Shown here: positions 24,989 through 33,023 of the stretch, in pieces | Layout of the letters: the number at the start of each line of letters is the position of its first letter | Position numbering within the stretch: position 1 is the first letter of the stretch | Source of the DNA: Mycobacterium scrofulaceum | GTDB lineage: Bacteria > Actinomycetota > Actinomycetes > Mycobacteriales > Mycobacteriaceae | NCBI RefSeq assembly: GCF_001667885.1 | Contig: NZ_LZJW01000129.1 | Location: 1-61,091 of the forward strand | Length of the DNA: 61,091 nt | Direction of reading: 5' to 3' | The notes under the pieces: model-generated | What the model was told of the DNA's origin: nothing | Database searches by the model: none | What the model saw: the letters and a program-made list of their open reading frames with translations, nothing else | Program-made: the position numbers and the translations under genes

Positions 24989-25004
24989 TTGGGCGATCGC
25001 CCAA
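24989..25004. promoter_or_regulatory. 16-bp palindrome upstream of the TetR gene
   Basis: TTGGGCGATCGCCCAA, about 40 nt upstream of the TetR start, is identical to the core of the site at 23097-23114; the flanking AAAG also matches on one side. Two exact copies about 1.9 kb apart, one in front of each gene, are strong evidence for a specific operator. Confidence 0.75.
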
Positions 25005-25090
25005 AAGTCTAGCCTGACGGTCACGCAGGATTAGGAAGTGGCGTGGTCGGGGAACTTGGTTGCCAACATTCATGAAACGGAAGGAAGGCC

Positions 25091-25477
25091 GTGCCTCCCA
25101 CTTTCGCCGACGTCATCCAATCGAAGTACCTGCTGCTGACGACGTTCACCAAGGACGGCCGCCCCAAGCCCACACCGATCTGGGGTGTCCCAGACGGTGA
25201 CAAATTGTTGGTGATCACGGACGACGGGTCGTGGAAAACCAAGCGGATCAACAACACGCCCCGGGTGACCATCGCCAAGAGCGCCGCACTGGGCAAACCC
25301 AAGAGTGAAGAGGTCGAGGGAATCGCCCGGGTGCTGCCGAAGTCCGAGACGCGGCGCGTCTACAACGCCGTGCTGAGGCGGTATTGGTATCACGCCTGGT
25401 GGTTCTATGCCCATTCGATCGTGCGGGGCGGCATCGACAAGGTGCATGTCGGCCTGGAAATCAGACCGGCCGCGTAG
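25091..25477 (+). CDS. PPOX-class (split-barrel) F420- or flavin-dependent reductase
   Basis: A 128-residue split beta-barrel protein with the N-terminal YLLLTTFTKDGRPKPTPIW typical of the PPOX class F420-dependent enzymes abundant in mycobacteria. The central WKTKRINNTPRVTIAKS and the late Trp/Tyr-rich YWYHAWWFY also fit. It starts at GTG 25091 behind a GGAAGG site; the nearby ATG at 25072 is out of frame. It overlaps the 3' end of the convergent alcohol dehydrogenase by 17 nt. Substrate unknown. Confidence 0.78.
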   Translation: MPPTFADVIQSKYLLLTTFTKDGRPKPTPIWGVPDGDKLLVITDDGSWKTKRINNTPRVTIAKSAALGKPKSEEVEGIARVLPKSETRRVYNAVLRRYWYHAWWFYAHSIVRGGIDKVHVGLEIRPAA

Positions 25478-26624
25478 CGTCGCTCTTCGGATTGATCAGG
25501 ATCTTCGCGTGCGCCTCGGGATCGCCGAGGGCATCGAATGCGGCTTCGACGCCGGCCAGCCCGACCGAGCCGGTGATCAGCGGTGCGACGTCGACCTTGC
25601 CGTCGGCGAGCATATGCAGGGTGTCGCGGAATTCGAGCGGCGTGTAGCCGAGCACGAACCGCAGGTCGATCTCTTTGTTGATCGCCATCGCCGGACGGAT
25701 GTGGTCGGCACCCATGCAGACGCCGACAACGACGACGCGGGAGAACAGCGGCGCGCCGGCGATGATGCTATCGATGATGCCGGGCACGCCGACGCATTCG
25801 AAGATGACGGGATGCTTGGGCGTCGTGGCGCCGGCGGCCTCGGCGGCGCGCCAGAAATGCCACCACGGCAGCCGCAACCGGTGAAGCTTTTCGATCGTCC
25901 CGACCGCGAGGTCGAACGCCTCCAGGATTCCGTGCAGGTGTTTGCGTCCCGCGTCGGTCTCATAGGGCGAGTCCTGCGCGGGGTCGACGACGATATCTGC
26001 CCCGCAGGCCGTGGCCAGGGCCCGTCGGCCGGGGGAGAAGTCGCTCGCGATCACGGTGCGCACCCCGTGTGCCTTCAGCATGCATATCACCGCGAGACCG
26101 ATTGGCCCGCAACCGATGACGATCGCGACGTCGCCCTTGCCCACCTCACCGCGCCGAACGGCGTGCCACCCGACGGCCATCGGCTCGGTGAGCGCGGCGA
26201 CGTCGGGGGACAACCCATTGGGGACGGCGAACGTCAACGACTGCTCGACGAGCAACTGTTCGGCGTAGGCGCCGGGCGCCATCGTCGAGAGTCCGATCCC
26301 GTGCACCTCCTTGCCGCGCCGCAGCAGCGGCAGGGCGACGACCCGGGTGCCCGGTCGTGGTGCCTTGCGGGTGCCGGGGCCGTAATCGAGGACCTCGCCG
26401 CAGAATTCATGGCCGAACACGACTTGCTGATCCGAGCGCATGAACGCGTCGTACCCGGATTCGGCCATCACGTCGGCGAGCTCGTCGCAGTGGCGGCGGG
26501 CGTGCAGATCGGATCCGCAGATGCCACACCTGAGCACCTCGAGCAATAACTGCCCCTTGGCGGGGGTCGGCGTCGGGGTGTCGATGACTTCGAGGTTCGC
26601 GTTGGTGCACGACACGCTCTTCAT
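25461..26624 (-). CDS. Zinc-type alcohol dehydrogenase (Rv3726-like)
   Basis: A 387-residue medium-chain dehydrogenase with the catalytic zinc segment CGICGSDLHA (Cys near residue 36), GHEFCGEV near 74 and a Rossmann motif VIVIGCGPIGLAV near 173. The structural-zinc Cys cluster of classical ADHs is not obvious, as in sorbitol/threonine-dehydrogenase relatives. The position in order LigC-...-ADH-epimerase-cutinase matches Rv3726. Substrate unknown. The preceding gene on this strand is the epimerase at 26724, separated by about 100 nt. Confidence 0.83.
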   Translation of the reverse strand: MKSVSCTNANLEVIDTPTPTPAKGQLLLEVLRCGICGSDLHARRHCDELADVMAESGYDAFMRSDQQVVFGHEFCGEVLDYGPGTRKAPRPGTRVVALPLLRRGKEVHGIGLSTMAPGAYAEQLLVEQSLTFAVPNGLSPDVAALTEPMAVGWHAVRRGEVGKGDVAIVIGCGPIGLAVICMLKAHGVRTVIASDFSPGRRALATACGADIVVDPAQDSPYETDAGRKHLHGILEAFDLAVGTIEKLHRLRLPWWHFWRAAEAAGATTPKHPVIFECVGVPGIIDSIIAGAPLFSRVVVVGVCMGADHIRPAMAINKEIDLRFVLGYTPLEFRDTLHMLADGKVDVAPLITGSVGLAGVEAAFDALGDPEAHAKILINPKSDATRPV

Positions 26625-26723
26625 CTGTCGATCCTCCTACACGGTCGCCGGCCCGCCGCAAGCATCGCGCGACGCAGCGTTGTCGACGTCGTTACGGCAG
26701 TCGTTGGTCCCTCGGCTCTGAGC

Positions 26724-27710
26724 TCAGCCACCGGCGGCGCGGTACGCCTCCAGCGTGTCCGCCACCGTCTCCTGCGGATCGCGATATTTGATGCCGAGCT
26801 CGCGTTCGCTGGGCGAATCGTCGGACGCCGGCATCTGCGTGTAGTACTGCATGCCGGCCCACGTGAACGGCGTTTCGAACGGCAGAAATCGATTGGCCCG
26901 ATCGAGCACCGCCCCGGCCACGCGCAGCGCGCTGTCGGGGATCGGCACGGAGACCATGGGTGTGCCGGCCACCTCGCCGAGCAGGGTCGCCAGCTCGGCA
27001 GCCGGCACCCGGTGGCCACCGGCGGTGTAGCGGCGCGGCCCGCGCCCGGGCTCCATCAGCGCCGCGTGCAACGCGGCCAGATCGCGGACGTCGACGATCA
27101 GCCACGCGGCGCTTCGCCCCGGGATCGCGTGCATCTGCACGGCCGCTCTCACGCCCTCGCCCGCCTCACCGAACTGATCGCCGACCGGGGGGCCGAGCAC
27201 CATGCCGGGGTAGGTGATGTTCACCGGCGCACCGGCGTCCTGCAGACCGCGGGCATAAATCTCGACCTGCGCCTTGGACGTCCCGTATCCGTCGGCTCCG
27301 CCGACCACGGGCAGGTCCGCGGTCAACGTCTCCAGGCTCGGATGGAACAACGCAGTGAAGCTCGACACGTGGACGATGGGGTCCAGGCCCAGCTCGACCG
27401 ACTGGCCGAGCACGTTTTGGGCGCCCTGCATATTGGTGGCGAGCATCTGCGCCGTCTGGCGGGGGTCGGTGGCGACCAGGGCCGCGCTGTGCACGACGGC
27501 TTCGCAGCCGTCCAGCGCCTTGCGCACCGCCATGCGATCCGTGATGTCGGCGACGGCAAAATCCGACACGTCGACGCCCAGCTTCGCCACCGACGTCTCG
27601 AGCTTGGCGGGGTTGCGCACCAGGAACCGGATGTCGTGGCCCGCGTCGGCGATCGCCTTGGCCGTCCAGCCGCCGACGAATCCCGTACCACCTGTGATCA
27701 GAACGCGCAT
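26724..27710 (-). CDS. NAD-dependent epimerase/dehydratase-type reductase (Rv3725-like)
   Basis: A 328-residue extended SDR. The N-terminal TGGTGFVGGWTAKAI motif (residues 7-21) binds NAD(P), and the catalytic Tyr-Lys pair is YGTSK near 144-148. Members of this subgroup act on nucleotide sugars, flavonoid-like ketones or sterols, so the reaction is left open. The order ADH, epimerase, cutinase is the same as H37Rv Rv3726-Rv3725-Rv3724. Confidence 0.83.
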   Translation of the reverse strand: MRVLITGGTGFVGGWTAKAIADAGHDIRFLVRNPAKLETSVAKLGVDVSDFAVADITDRMAVRKALDGCEAVVHSAALVATDPRQTAQMLATNMQGAQNVLGQSVELGLDPIVHVSSFTALFHPSLETLTADLPVVGGADGYGTSKAQVEIYARGLQDAGAPVNITYPGMVLGPPVGDQFGEAGEGVRAAVQMHAIPGRSAAWLIVDVRDLAALHAALMEPGRGPRRYTAGGHRVPAAELATLLGEVAGTPMVSVPIPDSALRVAGAVLDRANRFLPFETPFTWAGMQYYTQMPASDDSPSERELGIKYRDPQETVADTLEAYRAAGG

Positions 27711-27737
27711 GCTGGAATCTTTGCAGGGCCGGGTGGC

Positions 27738-28448
27738 CTACAGATGACTGGAGGCGAAGTTGGCGGCTTGACTCGTCATGCCGTTCATCCCGTAGGAGGT
27801 GTGCGCTGCGAAGCCGTCGCCGCCGGCGCTGCCGCAGATCGGGTCGCCCTGGGCGCAGAGCTCGAGCGTCTTCGGCTGATAAAGCGGGCCGATGGCGAGC
27901 GGCGGGGCGTGGTACTTCTGCAGGAAGTCGCCGGACGGCGTCCCGAACAGGGTGACCGCCGCGACGTGGTTGGCGACGTCTGCCGGCATGGGCGGCGGCA
28001 CCGCGGACGCGGGCACGCCCGCCGGGATGGCCGCCGACGTGACGTAACCGGCCAGGGCGGCGCCTTGCGAGTATCCACCGAGGACCTCGCGTGTGTTGGG
28101 GCAGTTCTTGGCCGTGGCCTCGACGTGCGAGCTGGCGTCACGGATGCCGTCGACGACCGTCTGCGGGAAGTTCGGATTCGAAAAGTCGGTGCTGGCGGGG
28201 TAGTTGACCGCGTATACGCCCAGCGATCGGGAGCCGATCTGCGACCGCAGCGCGTCCACGAACGAGCCACCGATGCCGCCGACGCCGGGCGGCTCACCCG
28301 ACCCGCGGGCGAAGACCACCTCCACGTCGGGACACGACGGGTCCGCGGACGCCAGCGGAGTGGGCGCGCTGGAAACCAGGGCGCCGGCCGCCAATGTCGC
28401 CAGTCCGACGAGCACCGACAGCCGGCGCAGCCCGGAGCGCCTGCTCAC
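27738..28448 (-). CDS. cut5: Secreted cutinase-family esterase, intact Cut5 type
   Basis: A 236-residue secreted serine esterase. Signal peptide: MSRRSGLRRLSVLV then an Ala-rich core, cleavage near ASADPS. The catalytic Ser is in GGYSQGA (Ser127), and the Asp/His pair is in the GDPICG and AHTSYG segments near the C-terminus. The four cutinase Cys are visible. In H37Rv this locus is annotated as two frames (Rv3724A/B); here it is one continuous frame. The GTG start overlaps the stop of the CsbD gene by 4 nt. Confidence 0.85.
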   Translation of the reverse strand: MSRRSGLRRLSVLVGLATLAAGALVSSAPTPLASADPSCPDVEVVFARGSGEPPGVGGIGGSFVDALRSQIGSRSLGVYAVNYPASTDFSNPNFPQTVVDGIRDASSHVEATAKNCPNTREVLGGYSQGAALAGYVTSAAIPAGVPASAVPPPMPADVANHVAAVTLFGTPSGDFLQKYHAPPLAIGPLYQPKTLELCAQGDPICGSAGGDGFAAHTSYGMNGMTSQAANFASSHL

Positions 28449-28618
28449 TTCTTGAACGCGTCTTTCACCTTTTCACCGGCGTCCTTCAAGCTGGACTTCG
28501 CCTGGTCCGCCCTGCCCTCATCCCGGGTTTCATGGTCGCCGGTCGCCTTGCCGATGGCCTCCTTGGCGCGGCCGCCCAGGTCCTCGATCTTGTTCTTCAA
28601 CTTGTCCTCGTTACTCAT
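28445..28618 (-). CDS. CsbD-family small stress protein
   Basis: A 57-residue, highly charged protein (MSNEDKLKNKIEDLGGRAKE) with the GKATGDHETRDEG segment of the CsbD family, general-stress proteins of unknown mechanism that are predicted helical and hydrophilic. The start is the ATG at 28618; the longer frame adds a non-family leader. It overlaps the cutinase start (GTGA), so the two are co-translated, an unusual pairing. Confidence 0.8.
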   Translation of the reverse strand: MSNEDKLKNKIEDLGGRAKEAIGKATGDHETRDEGRADQAKSSLKDAGEKVKDAFKK

Positions 28619-28677
28619 GCCGCTGTGGCTACCCCGCATTGGCACACGTTGAAACCCCGCCCTGCCATCATGGAGTG

Positions 28678-28830
28678 GTGAGCGCCGCAATCGTGGTGGC
28701 AGTAGTCGTGGGGTTGATGCTCCTCGGCATCGGCATGGTGGTCAACCAGCTGCTCCGGTTGCGGCGGTATTTGCGGGATTCGCCGGGGCCGCCCCCACGC
28801 GGCCCCGAGCCGCCGGACGGGATTAGCTAG
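28678..28830 (+). CDS. Small single-pass membrane protein
   Basis: A 50-residue frame from GTG 28678: a short hydrophobic helix (SAAIVVAVVVGLMLLGIGMV) then a basic stretch (RLRRYLRD) and a Pro-rich tail. It is divergent from CsbD and 25 nt upstream of the serine hydrolase frame. No function is assigned; the positive-inside rule places the tail in the cytoplasm. Confidence 0.5.
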   Translation: MSAAIVVAVVVGLMLLGIGMVVNQLLRLRRYLRDSPGPPPRGPEPPDGIS

Positions 28831-28855
28831 CGCAAAGGTCGACCGTCGCCCTCGG

Positions 28856-30175
28856 GTGACTGATAGCTTCGTCCTCGTGGTAGCGGGGCGGCGCGGCACC
28901 GTGAAACCGTCAGTGCTTCTGGTCACCGACGACGGCCTGCCGCGCGGTGTGTCCGGCGCGGCCGATCCCCATTTCGCCAATGTCGTGAGATTGTTCGCCC
29001 AGCTGTTCCCCGGCCGCCGGTTCGGTGGCGGTGCGCTGAGCGTCTACATCGACGGTGTGCCCGTCGTGGACGTCTGGACCGGGTGGTCGGACCGGGCCGG
29101 CACGCAGCGCTGGACCGCCGACACCGGCGCGATGGTGTTCTCGGCGACCAAGGGTGTCGCGTCGACGGTGATCCACCGGCTGGCCGACCGCGGCCTGCTG
29201 TCCTACGACGAGCCCGTCGCGCGATATTGGCCCGAGTTCGCCGCCAACGGCAAGGCCGAGATCACGGTGCGGGACGTGTTGCGGCACCGTTCCGGGTTGT
29301 CGCATCTGCGCGGGGTCACCAAGGCCCAGTTGATGGACCACGCCCTGATGGAGGAGCGCCTCGCCGCCGCGCCCGTCGACCACCTGCGAGGCGTGCAGGC
29401 CTATCACGCCTTGACGTACGGCTGGCTGCTGTCCGGCCTCGCCAGGTCGGTGACCGGCAAGGGCATGCGGGAGCTGATCCGCCAGGAGGTCGCGCGCCCC
29501 CTCAACACCGACGGCTTGCACCTCGGCCGGCCCCCGGAAGGCTCGCCGACCAAGGCCGCCGAGATCTTGATCCCGCAGGGCAGGCTGCGCGCCCCGGTGT
29601 TCAACTTCATCGCCCCCAAAATGGCCGGCCTCCCCTTCTCCGGCGCCCTGGGCGCGATGTACTTCCCGGGCGTCGTGTCCCTCATCAAAGGCGACACCCC
29701 CTTCCTCGACGGTGAGGTGCCCGGCGCCAACGGCGTGGTGACCGGCCGTGGGCTGGCGAAGATGTATGCCGTGCTGGCGAACGACGGCCGCATCGACGGC
29801 AAGAAATATCTGTCCGAGGAGCTGGCGCGCGGCCTGGCGGGGCAGGCCCGGCGGAAGTGGCCCGACGCGAACATGGTGGTGCCCATGCCATTTCACCTCG
29901 GCTACCACGAAACGCCGGTGCCGGGGCTGCTGCGGGGCTTCGGCCATGTCGGGCTCGGGGGAACGCTCGGCTGGGCCGACCCGGAGGCGGGCAGCTCGTT
30001 CGGCTTCGTCCACAACCGATTGCTCACGCCGCTGCTGTTCGACATGGGATCCTTTGCGGGACTTGCCCGCCCGTTACGCAATGCCATCCTGGCCGCCCGC
30101 GACCAGGGTCCGCTGCCGGTGCCGCAGCTGGGTGCCACCTACGCCAAGCCGGCCCGGCGCAAGGCGGCCCTATAG
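28856..30175 (+). CDS. Beta-lactamase-fold serine hydrolase (family VIII esterase-like)
   Basis: About 439 residues from GTG 28856; a GTG at 28901 is equally possible and would give about 424. Catalytic Ser-x-x-Lys is FSATKG near residue 95. A Tyr motif sits in YHALTYGWL near 183-191. A GHVGLGG segment near 365 stands in for the KTG-like box, as in class C/family VIII esterases. These hydrolyse esters or lipids, rarely beta-lactams. No signal peptide is seen, so it is probably cytoplasmic. It overlaps the convergent cutinase gene by 6 nt. Confidence 0.78.
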   Translation: MTDSFVLVVAGRRGTVKPSVLLVTDDGLPRGVSGAADPHFANVVRLFAQLFPGRRFGGGALSVYIDGVPVVDVWTGWSDRAGTQRWTADTGAMVFSATKGVASTVIHRLADRGLLSYDEPVARYWPEFAANGKAEITVRDVLRHRSGLSHLRGVTKAQLMDHALMEERLAAAPVDHLRGVQAYHALTYGWLLSGLARSVTGKGMRELIRQEVARPLNTDGLHLGRPPEGSPTKAAEILIPQGRLRAPVFNFIAPKMAGLPFSGALGAMYFPGVVSLIKGDTPFLDGEVPGANGVVTGRGLAKMYAVLANDGRIDGKKYLSEELARGLAGQARRKWPDANMVVPMPFHLGYHETPVPGLLRGFGHVGLGGTLGWADPEAGSSFGFVHNRLLTPLLFDMGSFAGLARPLRNAILAARDQGPLPVPQLGATYAKPARRKAAL

Positions 30176-30799
30176 CCGGGCGGCGACGAAGTTCGCGGCT
30201 TGCGCCGTCATGCCCGACTGGACATACGAGCCGTGCGCCAGCACGTTGCCACCGCCCGAACACGCCGGGTCACCGTCGGCGCACTCGTCGATGGTCTTGG
30301 CGCTGTACGGCGGTCCGATCGGCGGGAAGACGGTGCCGGCGAGGGTCCCGGCCAGCGGGGAGGTCGGATTGCCGAACACGGCGATCGCGGCAACGTGGTC
30401 GGCCGCCTGCGGCGGCAGGGCCTTGGTGGCCAGGTCCATGACACCCGCGCCCTGAGAAAACCCGCCGAGCACCAACCGCGTGTTGGGGCACCGGGTGATC
30501 ATGTCCTGCACGTGCGCGACGGTGTCGTCGGCACCGGCTTGGGCGCTCGTCGCGAAAGCCGTTGTCGCCGGGTAGTTCACCGCGTAGACGCCCATCGAGC
30601 GCCCGGCGAGCTGCGCACCCAGGGAGTCGATGAACGCCTGGCCCACCTGGCCGACACCGGCGGACTGACCGGTGCCGCGGGCGAACACCACCTCCACGGC
30701 CGGGCACGGATCGGCCTCGGCGGGCGGCAGGTTCGGCTCCCCCAAGGCCGCCGAACTCACCAGCGCCACAACGCCAACGACGACGCGCCTCGCGATCAC
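30170..30799 (-). CDS. Second secreted cutinase-family esterase
   Basis: A 209-residue protein from GTG 30799, chosen because GTGA overlaps the stop of the DHDPR-like gene; the far longer frame in this phase is an antisense-type artefact. Signal peptide MIARRVVVGVVALVSSAALG, with mature protein from about ADPCP. Catalytic Ser is in GGFSQGA, with GDPACSGGG and AHGSY near the end giving Asp and His. It is a paralogue of the cutinase at 27738 and shares the VVFARGTG and YAVNYPA segments. Envelope-lipid or host-lipid esters are likely substrates. Confidence 0.83.
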   Translation of the reverse strand: MIARRVVVGVVALVSSAALGEPNLPPAEADPCPAVEVVFARGTGQSAGVGQVGQAFIDSLGAQLAGRSMGVYAVNYPATTAFATSAQAGADDTVAHVQDMITRCPNTRLVLGGFSQGAGVMDLATKALPPQAADHVAAIAVFGNPTSPLAGTLAGTVFPPIGPPYSAKTIDECADGDPACSGGGNVLAHGSYVQSGMTAQAANFVAARL

Positions 30800-31863
30800 C
30801 GCTCCATGCTGACATAGGCGTTGCCGCGCGGCAGTGTCAGCGGAAGGTCGGCGTAGGTGACGATGCCGGGCGCCGCGGCAACGACGGCCGGGATCGCGTT
30901 GATCGCGGGCATCGCGGTCATGATGTGGCCGAGGTCCATGAATTCCTCGAGCGTCGTGGCCGCAAAGTAGGGCGGCGGCAGGAAGCCCACCTTGGTGGTC
31001 ACCGTCGGCTGTCCGTCGATCTGGATGACCCAGCCGTCCTGTTCGATCTTCCAGTCGGGTTCGAGCGTCTGCCCCTTGCGCCACCGCACGTTGAGGTCGA
31101 TCAACGTGGTGTCGCCGACGATGCCCTGCCAGCTGATGTAGACGCCCGCAACGCATCCCGCGGGGATCGTCCACGATGCCATCTCGAGGTCCGCGGTGGT
31201 CTGGGCGAACTCGGCCACGCATTTCACCTCGTCGAGTTCGACGCCGAGCGCGTCGCCCACCAACCGGACGGCCTCGCCGAAGATGGCCGTCCCCTTCGCC
31301 GCCATCGCCTGCAGCTCCGGATGGTCGATCGGCTGGCCGAAGCCCACCGGCTTCTCGGTCTCCGGTGAGTCGTAGAAGGTGGTGTCGGCGGCCTCGTTGA
31401 CCGTGACCTTGTCGATCCGGTTGCACACCATGGCCGACACGATGGCCAACAGCTCGGCGAAACCGGGGCTGACTCCGGACCCGAAGATGGTCGAGCCGCC
31501 CTTCTCGCAGGCCGCCGAGATCTTCTCGCGGCCATTGCCGAGGTTGTGCCCGGTGATGAACGACGCCGTCGTCACCACGTTGACGCCGGCCGACAGGATG
31601 CGAACCAGCTCGTCGACATCGATCCACATCGGGTTGTAGACGACGCAGTCTGGTTTGAGCGCGAGCAGCTCTTCGACGTCATTGGTGGCGGCGACGCCCA
31701 CCGGAGGGATGCCGACGAGGTCACCGGCATCGCGGCCGACCTTCTCGGCCGACCAGGCGTAGCAGCCCACCAGCTCCAGGAGGGGATTGGTGACTATCGA
31801 CTTCAGCGAGCTCTTGCCGACATTGCCGGTGTTCCACTGAACCACGCGATAGGTGTTTGGCAC
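30796..31863 (-). CDS. Dihydrodipicolinate-reductase-like dehydrogenase, paralogue 2
   Basis: A 355-residue protein from GTG 31863 with the N-terminal motif VVQWNTGNVGKSSL, the same family as the gene at 5333-6412. The two share length, the CVVYNPMW/CVVYSPL strand and GSGVSPG/GSGIHPG loops by eye. It is the last enzyme before the cutinase and follows the 31893 gene by 29 nt. Catabolic reductase of unknown substrate. Confidence 0.78.
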   Translation of the reverse strand: MPNTYRVVQWNTGNVGKSSLKSIVTNPLLELVGCYAWSAEKVGRDAGDLVGIPPVGVAATNDVEELLALKPDCVVYNPMWIDVDELVRILSAGVNVVTTASFITGHNLGNGREKISAACEKGGSTIFGSGVSPGFAELLAIVSAMVCNRIDKVTVNEAADTTFYDSPETEKPVGFGQPIDHPELQAMAAKGTAIFGEAVRLVGDALGVELDEVKCVAEFAQTTADLEMASWTIPAGCVAGVYISWQGIVGDTTLIDLNVRWRKGQTLEPDWKIEQDGWVIQIDGQPTVTTKVGFLPPPYFAATTLEEFMDLGHIMTAMPAINAIPAVVAAAPGIVTYADLPLTLPRGNAYVSMER

Positions 31864-31892
31864 TCGCTCAGCATAGGGAATCGCGGGCCGCC

Positions 31893-33023
31893 TTAGTAGG
31901 CGGATTCGGCCGCCAATATCTCGGCGAGAAAGGCGTCGTCCGCCGGGCGGTCCAGCCGCGCCCGCGCCCACCGGCGCACCCGCTCGCGGGTGTCGGCCGA
32001 CTCCGTGGTCTCGACGCCGATGACGACTGACGCCGCCAACCAATCGTGATCCCAGGCCGCAGATTCCGAAAGTGGCCGTTGCCCGGCGTCGGTCAGGGCG
32101 AGGGTCGCGCGGCCGTCGGCGTCCAGGGCGCCGGTGCCGGAAATGGTTCCGGAGCGCAGTCGCACCCCGATCCCGGTGGGCGCCTCGGGCCCGATGACGG
32201 CCACCCGGACGAGCGCAACAACCGCGGTCCCGGTCGCTTCGATCGTCCAGTCGACGGTGTTCTCGCCCGCATCGAAGATCCCGGGCGGCACCGCACCCCA
32301 GTGGACGGACGCGACACCGCGGGCGATCGGCGTAGCTGAGCGCGGGCCCGCGTCCGCGCCGGCCGCCAGCGCGTAGTCGTCGCGGCGACCACTCGGGAAG
32401 GCCAAAACCGCAGCCGAATCCTCAACGGCGGCAAACAGTTCGGGCCAACCTTGGCCATCCACACCCAATTCGTCCGCCAGTTCGGCGCCCGTTCGCACCA
32501 GATCCAGGGCGCGCGGGTCACCGTCGGCGACGTGCGCGGCCAGGGCGGCGGCGTGCGGCGCCAGCAAGCCGGCGACGTCGGAATCCAGGGTGTCGTCGGC
32601 GAAGAAGCCCTGCGCGCCGGCGGTCAACACCGCGACCTCGAGGTCCAGCAGCGCGCGATCGAGGCCGGCGATGCCGTCCTGTCGGCTCGCGGGCCACCAG
32701 CGCCGCAGCCAGTGGCCCACGGCCAACCGGCGCAGCGGCCCGACCGACCCGGGCAGGATGTCCACGCCGGCAAGGTCGATGCTGCGTGGCTCGTCCGCCG
32801 AACCCACCGCGGAAGCCAGTGCGACATGCCCGGATTCACCGAGGACCCGCCAAAGCCAATCGGCGCGGCCCAAATCGGTGAAGGTGATGTGGGCCGCGGC
32901 TTCGTTCGGGTCGTCCAGGGTCCACGACAGCACCGCGCCGCTGACCTCGAGCACCGCGGCCAGCGGAGTCGCCTCGCTGGTGGGACCGGTGCTCCACAGC
33001 CCGGAGTCGGCGATCAATCTCAT
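31893..33023 (-). CDS. Unknown protein of the TPR-CHAT locus (376 aa)
   Basis: I recognise no family. The 376-residue soluble protein starts MRLIADSGLWST. It has a mixed first half rich in Trp and Leu, a helical middle (residues about 110-200) and a beta-rich C-terminal third (VVALVRVAVIG, GIGVRLRSGTI), then a short helix. No transmembrane segment or signal peptide. Its ATG overlaps the stop of the 441-residue gene by 4 nt, so the two are made together. It lies in the accessory block that separates cut5 and lucA. Confidence 0.6.
   Translation of the reverse strand: MRLIADSGLWSTGPTSEATPLAAVLEVSGAVLSWTLDDPNEAAAHITFTDLGRADWLWRVLGESGHVALASAVGSADEPRSIDLAGVDILPGSVGPLRRLAVGHWLRRWWPASRQDGIAGLDRALLDLEVAVLTAGAQGFFADDTLDSDVAGLLAPHAAALAAHVADGDPRALDLVRTGAELADELGVDGQGWPELFAAVEDSAAVLAFPSGRRDDYALAAGADAGPRSATPIARGVASVHWGAVPPGIFDAGENTVDWTIEATGTAVVALVRVAVIGPEAPTGIGVRLRSGTISGTGALDADGRATLALTDAGQRPLSESAAWDHDWLAASVVIGVETTESADTRERVRRWARARLDRPADDAFLAEILAAESAY

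Noticed and set aside
27012..28652. 546-aa plus-strand open frame
   Set aside because: Antisense to the epimerase and cutinase genes, which have signature motifs; composition is mirror-like (Asp/Arg/Gly/Val rich).
30800..31627. Upstream extension of the second cutinase frame to 485 aa
   Set aside because: The extension overlaps the DHDPR-like gene in another phase and precedes a clear signal peptide beginning at GTG 30799.
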